DNA of 44,182 nt from Gammaproteobacteria bacterium (GCA_003228405.1 QIDK01000136.1:1-44182), one strand, 5' to 3'; shown: positions 25,366 to 34,634, counted from the stretch's first letter. Numbers and translations: made by a program. Notes: generated by a model from the letters alone, not told the origin.

Positions 25366-27193
25366 TGAATTACTCCCCTACTATGAAAAAGAGCTGGCCT
25401 ACATTCGCCAGATGGGTTCAGAGTTCGCCTCAGAGCACCCTAAAATTGCGGGACGCCTGGGCATCAATGCAGAAACCATTGAAGACCCGCATGTATCACG
25501 TTTAATAGAAAGTTTTGCTTATTTAAATGCACGCATTCAGCACAAACTCGACGATGACTTTCCTGAGTTAAGCGATGCTTTATTAGAAGTATTATTCCCC
25601 CACTACCAACGCCCTATACCCTCTATGAGCGTTGTGCAATTTGTAGCAGATGAAGAAAAACTGGAAGCCACCTATAAGCTACCCAAAAACACATTACTTG
25701 AAACAGAACAGTTTGGCGGTGAAACCTGCCGCTTTTCTGCCATTTACGAAACCCAGTTACATCCCTTTAAACTAACCGAAGCGACTTTATTAGGCCGCCC
25801 CTTTACAACACCCGGCTCACAAAACTTAAAAGGCTGTGGTGGTGTATTAAAATTATCACTGCAAACATTTAATGATGAGATTACTTTTTCAGAAATCAGA
25901 CCCGAGCGTATTCGTTTTTATCTGAAGGGACAACCACAACATATAAATCCTTTATATGAACTGTTGCTTAATAATTGCCAGGCCGTGGTTATGGCTACTT
26001 CTGAAACCGATGCCAGCCCTGTTAAATTACCACCCAGTATTATTAAACCTGTCGGTTTTACAGTTGATGAAGGTTTATTACCCTATCCTGATTCATCATT
26101 TATGGGTTATAGATTACTTACAGAATATTTCGCCTTCCCGGAAAAATTCATGTTTATTGAATTAGAAGGCTTTGCAGATAAAATTGCTGACAGCGCAGAA
26201 GGAACACTGGAGTTTTATATTTATCTGGAAAAATCCGATGTTGAGCTCGAACACAATATTTCTGTTGATACATTTCAGACAGGCTGCTGTCCTGCTGTAA
26301 ACCTGTTTGAACATAGAACCGACCCGATAAAACTCGATCATACAACAACAGAATATCAGATCATTCCAGATGCAAGGCGGCCAATAGGTTATGAGGTTTA
26401 TGCTGTAAATAAAGTAACTGCATCAACACCTGCCGGAGACAAAGAAGAGTACCTGCCTCTTTATGGCACCAACCACGAGAATCAGGATACTGAAAATCAC
26501 GCTTACTGGTTTGCGCAGCGGCGTGCTGCAAAAATGGGTACTTATTTACGTGATGAAGGTAGCGATGTTTTTCTGAGCCTGGTCGATTTATATTTCAACC
26601 CGAATAACCCTGATGATCGCACCTTATCAATCACCTCAACCTGTAGCAACAGAGACCAGCCCTCCAAGCTGCCATTCTCATCAAATCAACCAAAGTTACA
26701 GTGTGTAGATAGTGCGCCGCCCTGTGAGCTAATACGCTGTGTTACGCAACCCAGCACCACGGTAAGACCCTCTATGAGAAACAACGCCCGTTGGCGTTTA
26801 ATTTCTCATTTAAGCCTGAACCACTTATCTATAACCGGTAGAGATGATGCAACCAGTGCATTAAAAGAAATATTACGTTTATATGATTTTAAGGAGTCAT
26901 CAATAAATCGTGCACAGATTGAATCTATTACCCAGGTTAACACCCGATCAATTAGTGCGCCATTAACCATTGATGGCCGAGCCACATTATGCAGAGGCAT
27001 AGAAATAGAAATAGAGTTAGATGATTCACAACTAACCGGCAGTAGTAGTTATCTGTTTGCCACAATACTAGAACATTTCTTTGCACTCTATTGTTCATTA
27101 AATTCATTTACTCGTGTTTTAGTTAAATTAAAAAGTAAAGAAGGTTACCTTAAAAAATGTCCACCAAGGGCTGGCGAAAAAATACTTCTATAA
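25358..27193 (+). CDS. tssF: T6SS baseplate protein TssF
   Basis: This is a 611-residue TssF (VasA/ImpG) baseplate wedge protein, equivalent to phage gp6. The N-terminus LLPYYEKELAYIRQMGSEF and FAYLNARIQHKLDDDFPELS are diagnostic. The C-terminal part contains GIEIEIELDD and ends with the FTRVLVKLKSKEG segment. It overlaps tssE by 8 bp and tssG by 37 bp. Two TssF subunits and one TssG are expected per wedge, and this tight coupling fits that assembly. Confidence 0.95.
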   Translation: MADELLPYYEKELAYIRQMGSEFASEHPKIAGRLGINAETIEDPHVSRLIESFAYLNARIQHKLDDDFPELSDALLEVLFPHYQRPIPSMSVVQFVADEEKLEATYKLPKNTLLETEQFGGETCRFSAIYETQLHPFKLTEATLLGRPFTTPGSQNLKGCGGVLKLSLQTFNDEITFSEIRPERIRFYLKGQPQHINPLYELLLNNCQAVVMATSETDASPVKLPPSIIKPVGFTVDEGLLPYPDSSFMGYRLLTEYFAFPEKFMFIELEGFADKIADSAEGTLEFYIYLEKSDVELEHNISVDTFQTGCCPAVNLFEHRTDPIKLDHTTTEYQIIPDARRPIGYEVYAVNKVTASTPAGDKEEYLPLYGTNHENQDTENHAYWFAQRRAAKMGTYLRDEGSDVFLSLVDLYFNPNNPDDRTLSITSTCSNRDQPSKLPFSSNQPKLQCVDSAPPCELIRCVTQPSTTVRPSMRNNARWRLISHLSLNHLSITGRDDATSALKEILRLYDFKESSINRAQIESITQVNTRSISAPLTIDGRATLCRGIEIEIELDDSQLTGSSSYLFATILEHFFALYCSLNSFTRVLVKLKSKEGYLKKCPPRAGEKILL

Positions 27194-28272
27194 CACGTAA
27201 GGTGACAGAAGCACCTTACGAATTTCAGTTTCTACAGGCGGTACGTCTGTTGGAACGTTCAACCCTGTTCGAAAAAGAAAGTTCAAAATCAAATATCGCC
27301 AGCAATCCGGTCGCCTGCTTTACACCCCCAACTAGCGAATCTTTACGTTTTAAAACGAATCAGTCTTTAGCTTTTCCATCATCTGAAATAGACAGCATTC
27401 AACGCATAGATAAAAATGCAGGCTCTTCGCAATGGCAGATGGTGGTAAACATAATGGGTTTAACCGGCGCAATGGGTGTTTTACCCTTTCATTATACTGA
27501 ACTGATACTCAAGCGGCAAAAACAAAAAGATGAAACCATGGACCATTTCTTTGATTTATTTAATCATAGAACCCTGTCCCTGTTTTTTCAGGCATCGGTT
27601 AAATATAACCTGCCGCTTCACTATGAACGAAATAAGTTACATAATTCACAGAAAAACCAGCATGAACCCCAGACCAGAGCCCTGTTATCATTAATAGGCA
27701 TGGGAACAGCTGGCTTAGCTAACCGCCTCTACACCAGTGATGAATCGCTGATATATTATAGCGGCCTGTTAAGCCAGAAAGTGAGAACATCTACAGGCTT
27801 AAAACAAATGCTCCGTTCACACTTTAATATTCCGGTGGAAATTGATCAGTTCATAGGCCAGTGGCAGGATTTAATTGATGATGTGCGCACAAAATTACCC
27901 GAATTCAATAATCCCACTGGCAGAAATATCTGTTTAGGCCGCTCTGCCATGCTTGGAAAAAAAGGCTGGTTTGCTCAGGGTAGAATACACATTATTCTCG
28001 GCCCATTAAACAAACAGCAACTACAGACATTTGCACCTGGCACCCATGCTTTAAAAGCACTAAATGAACTGGTAAGAATGTATGTGGGTATGGAAAATGA
28101 CTACGAATTTATTATACGTATTAAAAGAAGTGATATCCCTGAAAAAATACAGCTAGGTAAAAAAGAACCCGCTATTATGGGCTGGAACACCTGGTTATCT
28201 AATAAACCTGCCGACTTTGAAGATAAAAACAGGACTATAGATATTTCTGTTTCGGCGAGTAGACTGGGGTAA
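27157..28272 (+). CDS. tssG: T6SS baseplate protein TssG
   Basis: This is a 371-residue TssG (VasB/ImpH) wedge protein. The N-terminal motif EAPYEFQFLQAVRLLER and the segment GLTGAMGVLPFHYTELIL are typical, as is the late LGRSAMLG region. The start at 27157 lies inside tssF, giving a 37-bp overlap and probable translational coupling. The C-terminus ends with DISVSASRLG. After it, a ~310-bp gap that carries a dispersed repeat separates it from clpV. Confidence 0.95.
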   Translation: MSTKGWRKNTSITRKVTEAPYEFQFLQAVRLLERSTLFEKESSKSNIASNPVACFTPPTSESLRFKTNQSLAFPSSEIDSIQRIDKNAGSSQWQMVVNIMGLTGAMGVLPFHYTELILKRQKQKDETMDHFFDLFNHRTLSLFFQASVKYNLPLHYERNKLHNSQKNQHEPQTRALLSLIGMGTAGLANRLYTSDESLIYYSGLLSQKVRTSTGLKQMLRSHFNIPVEIDQFIGQWQDLIDDVRTKLPEFNNPTGRNICLGRSAMLGKKGWFAQGRIHIILGPLNKQQLQTFAPGTHALKALNELVRMYVGMENDYEFIIRIKRSDIPEKIQLGKKEPAIMGWNTWLSNKPADFEDKNRTIDISVSASRLG

Positions 28273-28322
28273 ATACACAGCGTGTTTTGTAACACAGGGA
28301 AAATTAATCAGAGGTTCCCTGG

Positions 28323-28512
28323 CCCTAAAAGGGTACATAAAAGCTAACAAACACGTCGTCATTCCTGCGTGCTTTTAGCGGGAATCCAGTGACTTCGAAC
28401 AACGCAAAGACACAGGACCCCCGACAAAAACGTTCTGGGATGACAGACATTTTCAGGCAATAGCCTAAAACCTGTTGCAAGCCCAAAGGATGTGGTTATT
28501 ATTTTTAATAAA
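28323..28512 (+). repeat. ~190-bp dispersed intergenic repeat, copy 2
   Basis: This is the second copy of the element at 1803-1990, in the same orientation. It shares blocks such as AGCGGGAATCCAGTGACTTC and GTCATTCC / GGGATGAC ends. It occupies most of the 310-bp tssG-clpV gap. It may separate clpV expression from the rest, or merely be a harmless insertion. Confidence 0.8.
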
Positions 28513-28583
28513 CGCCCGAATTAATACATTAAAACGCAATTTAGCACACAAAATATTTAGATAACAGAGCGAAGGAAACCATT

Positions 28584-31271
28584 ATGATTACAATTGACCT
28601 AAAATCATTGGTAGGAAAACAAAATGACTCATGCCGCACAGCACTCGAAGGTGCTGCAGGAATCTGCATGGCACGTACCCATTACAATATTGAAATTGAA
28701 CACTGGCTTATAAAGTTACTTGAATTACCTGATAGCGATATCTCTGCTCTGCTGGAAAAATTTGAAATAAATCCCGGTAAGTTAATGGCCGATTTAAATA
28801 AAGAGCTGGATAAATTCAAATCCGGCAACACCCGGGCACCCGCATTATCTCCAACCGTTGTAGATCTGGCTAAAAATGCCTGGATGTTAGCCTCAGTTGA
28901 ATACAGCCATCCGCAGGCCACTTCGGCTCACGTACTCGCGGCATTAATGCTCGATGAAAACCTGCGTCGTTCTACTGAAATATCTTCTGGCGAGCTTAAG
29001 AAAATTGCGCCGGAATCCCTGCGTGCGGTTTTGCCGAGCATTGTTGGCAGCACATCTGAATCTGTTAGTGCGGCAGTCGGTGACACAAGTATTTCTGCAG
29101 GTGGTGTTCCAAGCGGCCCAACAAGTACACCCTCACTCGATAAATTTACGGTCAATCTTACCGACGATGCTAAAAATGGAAAGATTGATGCGATATTAGG
29201 GCGTGATGAAGAAGTCAGACAAATCATCGATATTTTAACGCGTCGTCGCCAGAATAATCCCATTCTCACCGGAGAGGCCGGTGTAGGCAAAACCGCCGTA
29301 GTTGAAGGTTTTGCATTGCGCATTGCATCCGGCGATGTGCCCGATATCTTAAAAGGCGTTTCAGTGCGCAGCCTCGACCTTGGCCTGTTACAGGCGGGAG
29401 CCAGCGTTAAAGGTGAATTTGAGAACAGGCTTAAGTCTGTTATTGCAGAAGTAAAAGCCTCCCCGGAACCTATTATTATGTTTATCGATGAAGCCCATAC
29501 TTTAATTGGCGCTGGCGGTAAAGAAGGCCAGGGAGATGCAGCTAACTTATTAAAACCTGCCCTGGCTCGTGGTGAATTACGCACCATTGCAGCCACAACA
29601 TGGGCAGAGTACAAAAAATATTTTGAGCGTGACCCTGCCCTGACACGTCGTTTCCAGGTGGTTAAAATTGAAGAGCCTGATGAAACAAAAGCCATTAATA
29701 TGATGCGTTCTATTTCAGTTATGCTTGCCAGCCATCACGGCGTGCGCATTATGGATGAAGCAATTATTGACTCGGTTAAATTATCCAGTCGTTATATTAC
29801 CGCACGCCAGCTGCCCGATAAATCAGTTAGTTTATTAGACACAGCCTGCGCCAGAGTTTCATTAAGCCAGAGCACAACCCCGGCTGCCATTGAAGATACA
29901 CGCCGGCAGATTACCCAGCATGAATCCAATATCACTTCATTAGAGCGGGAAAATGCCACACTTGGTAATTGTGATGAGCGGATTGCAGAAATTAATGCCG
30001 AAAAAGAACAGCTGGAAAAAAACCTTGAAACTCAGAATACTCAATGGCAAAAAGAAACGAAGATAGTAAATAAAATTCATCAGCTACAGGGGAAAATTGA
30101 GGATGACTTCCATGCCCATAATTTATCTGAGAAAGAATTAAAAGAAGAAAATGCACCTCAAAAGCTGGCTGACGCAGAACGAGAAACCATAAAAGCAGAT
30201 CTGCATAAAATGATGAATGAGCTAACCGAATTACAGGGTGAAAACCCGCTCATACAGGTTAATGTTGATAGTCAGGCGATTGCTGAAGTGGTTGCCAACT
30301 GGACAGGTATTCCTGTTGGTAAAATGGTATCCGATGAAATCAATAATATTCTCGACCTTACAAATGTACTGGGGCAACGGGTTATTGGACAGAAGCATGG
30401 CCTCGAAGCCATAGCTCAGGCCATTCGCACATCTCGCGCCGGCTTAACCGACCCCCGTAAACCCATTGGCGTGTTCTTTTTAGTCGGTTCAAGCGGTGTA
30501 GGTAAAACTGAAACTGCTCTTGCCCTTGCTGATTTACTCTATGGCGGTGAGCAAAATATTACCACCATTAATATGTCAGAATTTAAAGAAGAGCATAAAG
30601 TTTCTATGTTGTTGGGTTCACCCCCGGGCTATGTTGGCTTCGGTGAAGGTGGGGTTTTAACCGAAGCGGTACGTAAAAAACCTTACAGTGTTATTTTATT
30701 AGATGAAATGGAAAAGGCCCACCCGGGTGTGCAGGATATTTTCTATAATCTATTAGACAAAGGCACCATAAGAGATGGCGAAGGCCGGGATATCGATTTC
30801 CGCAACACGGTTATTATTATGACTTCTAATGCGGGAGAAGAGCATATTCGTGCTCTTTGTGCAGCCGGCGATGAACTACCTGAGCCAGATGTATTACTGG
30901 ATAATTTCCGTCCGCAGCTACTGCAATACTTCAAACCCGCATTCCTCGGCAGAACAACCGTGATACCTTATTACCCTCTAAGTGATGACGATTTAATGAA
31001 AATCTGCAAAATTAATATGAATCGCATCGACAAACGCATTAAAGATCATTACGGAGCTGAATTTAGCTACGATGAAGACCTGATACTGCATGTCGTCGCC
31101 AGAAGTCAGGAAGTCGATACCGGGGCCAGAAATATCGAAAGTATCTTAACTCGCACCATGCTGCCAGAAATGGCATCCGAGTGCCTGACCCGTATCGCCA
31201 GTAATGAACCAATCAATAAAATTCATGTATCTGTCGATGATGATGGTAAATTTGGCTATCAGATAAATTAA
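28584..31271 (+). CDS. clpV: T6SS sheath-recycling ATPase ClpV
   Basis: This is an 895-residue TssH/ClpV AAA+ unfoldase that disassembles contracted TssBC sheaths. Domains in order are an N-terminal Clp repeat domain (about 1-160) and first AAA+ module with Walker A GEAGVGKTAVVE and Walker B MFIDEAHTLIGAGG. A coiled-coil middle domain follows (about 420-520, Glu/Lys-rich). The second AAA+ module has Walker A VGSSGVGKTETALALA and Walker B LLDEMEKAHPGVQ, and a ClpB D2-small domain ends the protein. The spacing and the start signature VGKQNDSCRTALEGAAGICM are those of ClpV and not ClpB. An AAGGA site precedes the start. Confidence 0.96.
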   Translation: MITIDLKSLVGKQNDSCRTALEGAAGICMARTHYNIEIEHWLIKLLELPDSDISALLEKFEINPGKLMADLNKELDKFKSGNTRAPALSPTVVDLAKNAWMLASVEYSHPQATSAHVLAALMLDENLRRSTEISSGELKKIAPESLRAVLPSIVGSTSESVSAAVGDTSISAGGVPSGPTSTPSLDKFTVNLTDDAKNGKIDAILGRDEEVRQIIDILTRRRQNNPILTGEAGVGKTAVVEGFALRIASGDVPDILKGVSVRSLDLGLLQAGASVKGEFENRLKSVIAEVKASPEPIIMFIDEAHTLIGAGGKEGQGDAANLLKPALARGELRTIAATTWAEYKKYFERDPALTRRFQVVKIEEPDETKAINMMRSISVMLASHHGVRIMDEAIIDSVKLSSRYITARQLPDKSVSLLDTACARVSLSQSTTPAAIEDTRRQITQHESNITSLERENATLGNCDERIAEINAEKEQLEKNLETQNTQWQKETKIVNKIHQLQGKIEDDFHAHNLSEKELKEENAPQKLADAERETIKADLHKMMNELTELQGENPLIQVNVDSQAIAEVVANWTGIPVGKMVSDEINNILDLTNVLGQRVIGQKHGLEAIAQAIRTSRAGLTDPRKPIGVFFLVGSSGVGKTETALALADLLYGGEQNITTINMSEFKEEHKVSMLLGSPPGYVGFGEGGVLTEAVRKKPYSVILLDEMEKAHPGVQDIFYNLLDKGTIRDGEGRDIDFRNTVIIMTSNAGEEHIRALCAAGDELPEPDVLLDNFRPQLLQYFKPAFLGRTTVIPYYPLSDDDLMKICKINMNRIDKRIKDHYGAEFSYDEDLILHVVARSQEVDTGARNIESILTRTMLPEMASECLTRIASNEPINKIHVSVDDDGKFGYQIN

Positions 31272-31317
31272 GCCGGCAAATCTCTGTCACTATTTGATCA
31301 GAGGTTCTACTTTAGTG

Positions 31318-31339
31318 CAGTCTGGGTGAATTCAGACTG
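31318..31339 (+). terminator. Weak hairpin after clpV
   Basis: CAGTCTG (31318-31324) and CAGACTG (31333-31339) form a perfect 7-bp stem 46 bp after the clpV stop. There is no T-run behind it, so this is only a possible 3' end of the T6SS transcript. Confidence 0.3.
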
Positions 31340-31377
31340 TAGCTAAAAACCATGTTTTCCTGCAATTCACACAGGCA

Positions 31378-31447
31378 ACATCATCATTAATTATTGCTTT
31401 ACCAAAACTTTCATACTGCGCAGACCAGACCACGCTAATTCCATTTT
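31378..31447 (-). pseudogene. Short Rhs/YD-repeat fragment
   Basis: Read on the minus strand this gives [18 protein letters not shown], the Rhs-core wording that recurs in the Rhs gene at 33355-34563. The first 53 bp (31378-31430) match 33801-33853 with three mismatches. No open frame surrounds it. It is the last trace of a second Rhs copy, or of a recombination event, between clpV and the surviving Rhs remnant. Confidence 0.75.
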
Positions 31448-31527
31448 TCATTAACTAAGATTTAGCTCGAGTATGCTTACACCGATGTCAGCATAATATC
31501 CGCGCATTTGTTTAAACATAAAGGGCT

Positions 31528-31562
31528 TTGACCCATTTAACTGTTGACCCCTTTAACTGATA
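31528..31562. repeat. TTGACCCCTTTAACT motif, copy 1
   Basis: Two successive TTGACCC-TTTAACT units occur here. The same motif returns at 34561-34600, where it abuts the broken end of the Rhs gene. The motif looks like the end of a small mobile or REP-like element. Confidence 0.45.
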
Positions 31563-31697
31563 TTGTAATCCCTCTAAAAAATAGACGATGCTCATTCGAA
31601 ACTGGAAGCCTGCCCTGAATTGGTTTATGATTGAGTTTGAAGAACGTTTAACTGATTATATTTAACCATGACAGTTACACAGAATTATTTACAGCGT
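31561..31697 (+). pseudogene. 3' remnant and right end of an IS256-family element
   Basis: The frame from 31561 reads SKK-stop-TM-LIRNWKPALNWFMIEFEERL. It ends DYI-stop at 31663-31665. This matches the conserved end of IS256-family (mutator-type) transposases, which usually read KKWTMPIRNWKAALNQFAI. The Trp codon at 31582 has become TAG. The following GACAGTTACACAGAATTATT resembles the terminal inverted repeat of the same family. The rest of the transposase is gone, so this is an inactive relic. Confidence 0.7.
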
Positions 31698-31748
31698 CCT
31701 AATTTAATATTCCACCTATTTGGCTAATAATGAAAAGACCTGATACTA

Positions 31749-32213
31749 TTATTTAGGAGTTAGTACAAGATCTTTTATAACAGTATACTCTTTAGTACTT
31801 TTCCCTAGAGTATAAGTAAATATAAATTGACTTGTCATTTTATCATTTGGTGTATCTGTAGTGAAGCCCCAAACTTTCTCAAATGATATTGATTTACCTC
31901 GAGCCAGTGTCCTGCTATTTTTCCATGGCCATTTATTTACAATATCACCTAAACCACTCGTTTGTTTGTTACCTAAGCTTTTAAAAATAACACTTTTCAT
32001 ATGTAATGATTTACGATAGCCATTCGTTAGCTTTATAGCAAATTTAGAGTAATCATATATCTTGATTCCATCGACCTTAGTAGTCTTTTTTACATGATAT
32101 ACAGGTGATTTTGGATTAAAAGCAACTTTTAATTTCGAACCTGCATTGGCTGTGCTTTGTTGTTGAAATATCAATAAAATTAATACAGATAACATAAATT
32201 TAATTTTTTTCAT
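31749..32213 (-). CDS. Exported hypothetical protein downstream of the Rhs locus
   Basis: This is a 154-residue protein of unknown function. It has a clear Sec signal peptide (MKKIKFMLSVLILLIFQQQS, probable cleavage after ANA near residue 24) and no lipobox. The mature part is basic, without cysteines, and has the pattern of a small beta-rich periplasmic domain. The AT-rich base composition resembles that of the following gene and unlike the T6SS genes, suggesting transfer. It is the third gene after Rhs and the exported repeat protein, 31 bp downstream. A periplasmic immunity-type role is one possibility, inferred from position only. Confidence 0.7.
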   Translation of the reverse strand: MKKIKFMLSVLILLIFQQQSTANAGSKLKVAFNPKSPVYHVKKTTKVDGIKIYDYSKFAIKLTNGYRKSLHMKSVIFKSLGNKQTSGLGDIVNKWPWKNSRTLARGKSISFEKVWGFTTDTPNDKMTSQFIFTYTLGKSTKEYTVIKDLVLTPK

Positions 32214-32244
32214 AAATGCTCACTTATATTTTGGTTTTAAAATT

Positions 32245-33351
32245 TTAGTTAACTGACTTTTTGTACAGATTTATTATACTATTTGTATAGTCTGTCCAAA
32301 TAATTGCATCATTACTTATAAACATACGCTGCCTCAGTTTTCCTATGACTTTCGGTAACTTTTCTTCTCCAGGTCCTGCTCCAACAACAATATAGGTTTT
32401 GCCATCATAAGCAATTGAGGTATAAAAATCTGGTTGTCCTGTTGACGTAAATGACCAGTCATAACCATCTTTGCTTTTTGCTACTGTTCCACAGTTACCT
32501 ACTGCAATAAATTGTTTACCATCCCATATTGCATCGTATAAATCTGCCTCTGTATTCAATTTTTGAACTTTCCAGGTTTTGCCTTGATCACTGCTTGTTG
32601 AAATATATCCAAAATCACCAACTGATACAAAAACAGAGTCATTTTGAATCAAAGTTTGAGCATAGCCATGCGGTTGTTTTTCTCCACCAAGATATTCCCA
32701 ATCGATAACATTATCACTTACATATACACCTTTGCTTCTAGTTAGTAGGTAAAATTTATTATCAAATACCATCATATCTCTTGAGGATGGCATTAATCTA
32801 CCTTTTTTTAAATTGTATATATCATCTCCATAAAAAAAATATTCATCTTTATAAGTTTCATTCTTATCCAAAGAAAACATACCTCTTTTATTATACGGCA
32901 CCCCCCAATACTCCATTCTCAGAAGCATATTTTGTTTGGAAAAATCTAAAAACAAATGGATATCATGAAAAAAAACTTCATCTATATGGTAATTCCCCCC
33001 ACCCATTAATGATACATCGATCATGCTCCAATTTATCAAGTCATCACTAATATATATTTCATGTGATGCGCTAGTAACAAAGTATTTTTCACCATTCCAT
33101 GAAATTGAATTTAGACCATACTCATCAATATCATTTAGCAACCAGGCTTTTCCATCTCTACTTGATAAAATATATCCATTACTATCAACTATTCTAAAAT
33201 AACCATTTATAAATTTAACATCATTAAACACACCCAAATGGGTCAAACTATTTTTTATCGGTTTAAAGCAACCTGTATTTACATCTTCAGACCTAACATT
33301 AAAAACCCATGCACAAATAATTACATAAACGAGCCAAAAGAACCTCCTCAT
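32245..33351 (-). CDS. Exported beta-propeller-like protein with S-x-D-G-x-x-W repeats
   Basis: This is a 368-residue protein with an N-terminal signal peptide (MRRFFWLVYVIICAWVFNV). At least six spaced Asp-box-like units follow: SRDGKAWLL, SDDLINWSM, SDNVIDWEY, SSDQGKTWKV, SKDGYDWSF, SNDAIIWTD. Such units mark sialidase/BNR-type beta-propellers, so a six-bladed propeller in the periplasm or outside the cell is likely. No enzyme active site is recognised. The start lies 3 bp after the Rhs stop codon, and a GGGGGA site overlaps that stop, so translation is coupled to the Rhs frame. Base composition is AT-rich. It could be a partner or immunity-like factor for the Rhs protein. This is unproven. 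Confidence 0.72.
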   Translation of the reverse strand: MRRFFWLVYVIICAWVFNVRSEDVNTGCFKPIKNSLTHLGVFNDVKFINGYFRIVDSNGYILSSRDGKAWLLNDIDEYGLNSISWNGEKYFVTSASHEIYISDDLINWSMIDVSLMGGGNYHIDEVFFHDIHLFLDFSKQNMLLRMEYWGVPYNKRGMFSLDKNETYKDEYFFYGDDIYNLKKGRLMPSSRDMMVFDNKFYLLTRSKGVYVSDNVIDWEYLGGEKQPHGYAQTLIQNDSVFVSVGDFGYISTSSDQGKTWKVQKLNTEADLYDAIWDGKQFIAVGNCGTVAKSKDGYDWSFTSTGQPDFYTSIAYDGKTYIVVGAGPGEEKLPKVIGKLRQRMFISNDAIIWTDYTNSIINLYKKSVN

Positions 33352-33354
33352 AAC

Positions 33355-34563
33355 TCATCCCCCACAAAACAAATCAGGGTCATAGTCTTTATCCAATTCT
33401 TTCAAAATATCATCTAAAAGCTTGCTTGGGTCATCATTTTTACCATCTCCATCGCTATCAGTATCAGGGTTTTTATCTCGAGTAACAGTAGCTACTTGAT
33501 CACCATTATCACACGTACATGTAAACGTCATCTCTCCTCCCCCATCTCCACGTGTTCCATCCTGTCCTCCGGTTATATTCCAGTTTCCATTCAGACCAAA
33601 TAGGTCTATCCAGTAAAGCGGATTATTGAAAACGTAAATATATGTATTTATGCCGCCTCTAAGCCCAATAGGATCACTGATGATAAAGCGCCCAAGACTT
33701 GAAGAATAATACCTAAATCTATTATAACTAAGCCCGGATTCTAAATCCAGATACTGCCCAGGCAGACGATGTAAACACAACCGTCGTGCCATTACCATCC
33801 ACATCATCATTAACAACTGCTTTACCAAAACTTTCATACTGCGCAGACCAGACTATTGACTTACTACTATTTATTAACAGTCTCGGCGCTTCAAGATGAT
33901 CTTTAAACACATCATAAATACCATTGACATCGGCAACTTGTATCGGTGTAAAACTGTTTGGTAAATAAGCATAACGTATTTGTTGTAGACCGCTGTTATT
34001 ATATTCGGTTAACAGTTTATTTCTGTCCCATAAAAACCAGGTGGTTGTCCCATTCACTGTTTTATTTAACCGTTTACCAAATGGGTCGTATAAATAACTG
34101 GCTGTTGTTCCGGTTTTAGTGAAATTTGTTAATCGATTAATGTGGTTGTAGGTATATGTTTCACCATTGGCATTGGATGTCATATTTCCATCATTATCAA
34201 ACACGTAACTTGTTATTCCCGGTGATGCTGTTATGCGATTATTGCTGTCATAATTATATAGTGCGGCATCTACAGGATCTTCTCGGTTTCCTACCCTGTC
34301 ATAAGCATAGTTTTCTGCAGTCAAGCCACTTGCTGCTGGATGTATCGCCTGTGTCAGCTCATCTAAGCCGTTATAGTTATAATCATGTAAACCGATACTG
34401 TCTGTTATAGTATCCACATTGTTGGCAGCGTCATAGATGTAATCCAGCCTTTCTAGCTGTATGGTACCATCCATTTGGGTAATATCTTTTACTGGTCCAT
34501 TGGTTTCATAGTTGTAGTCAGTAATAATTCCAGTTGGGCTTGTGAGCTGCTTTAATTTTCTGC
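33355..34563 (-). pseudogene. Truncated, frameshifted Rhs/YD-repeat protein
   Basis: The 3' part of an Rhs (YD-repeat) polymorphic-toxin gene remains. Coding similarity starts at about 34563 (GRKLKQLTSPTGIITDYNYE), where a TGACCCC-type repeat interrupts the gene. YD repeats such as YDSNNRITA, YVFDNDGNMTS and YTYNHINRLTNF lead to the Rhs core. The frame is lost near 33775, in the expected [12 protein letters not shown] stretch, and continues in the +1 frame as [19 protein letters not shown]. The core hallmark [16 protein letters not shown] and [13 protein letters not shown] are intact. A C-terminal tip of about 80 residues follows, Asp/Gly-rich ([11 protein letters not shown]), with no recognised toxin domain. 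It is at best a former Rhs effector or cell-surface protein. Confidence 0.8.
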
Positions 34564-34600
34564 CCCCTTTAACTCTTTAACTTGACCCCTTTAACTTTTT
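34561..34600. repeat. TTGACCCCTTTAACT motif, copy 2
   Basis: TAACTCTTTAACTTGACCCC and flanking TTTAACT units repeat the motif at 31528-31562. The left end coincides with the breakpoint of the Rhs coding sequence, so an element carrying this sequence probably inserted into, or recombined with, the Rhs gene. Confidence 0.45.
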
Positions 34601-34634
34601 ATGGCATGTGCCATGGAAAGACGTGGCCCCGTTA

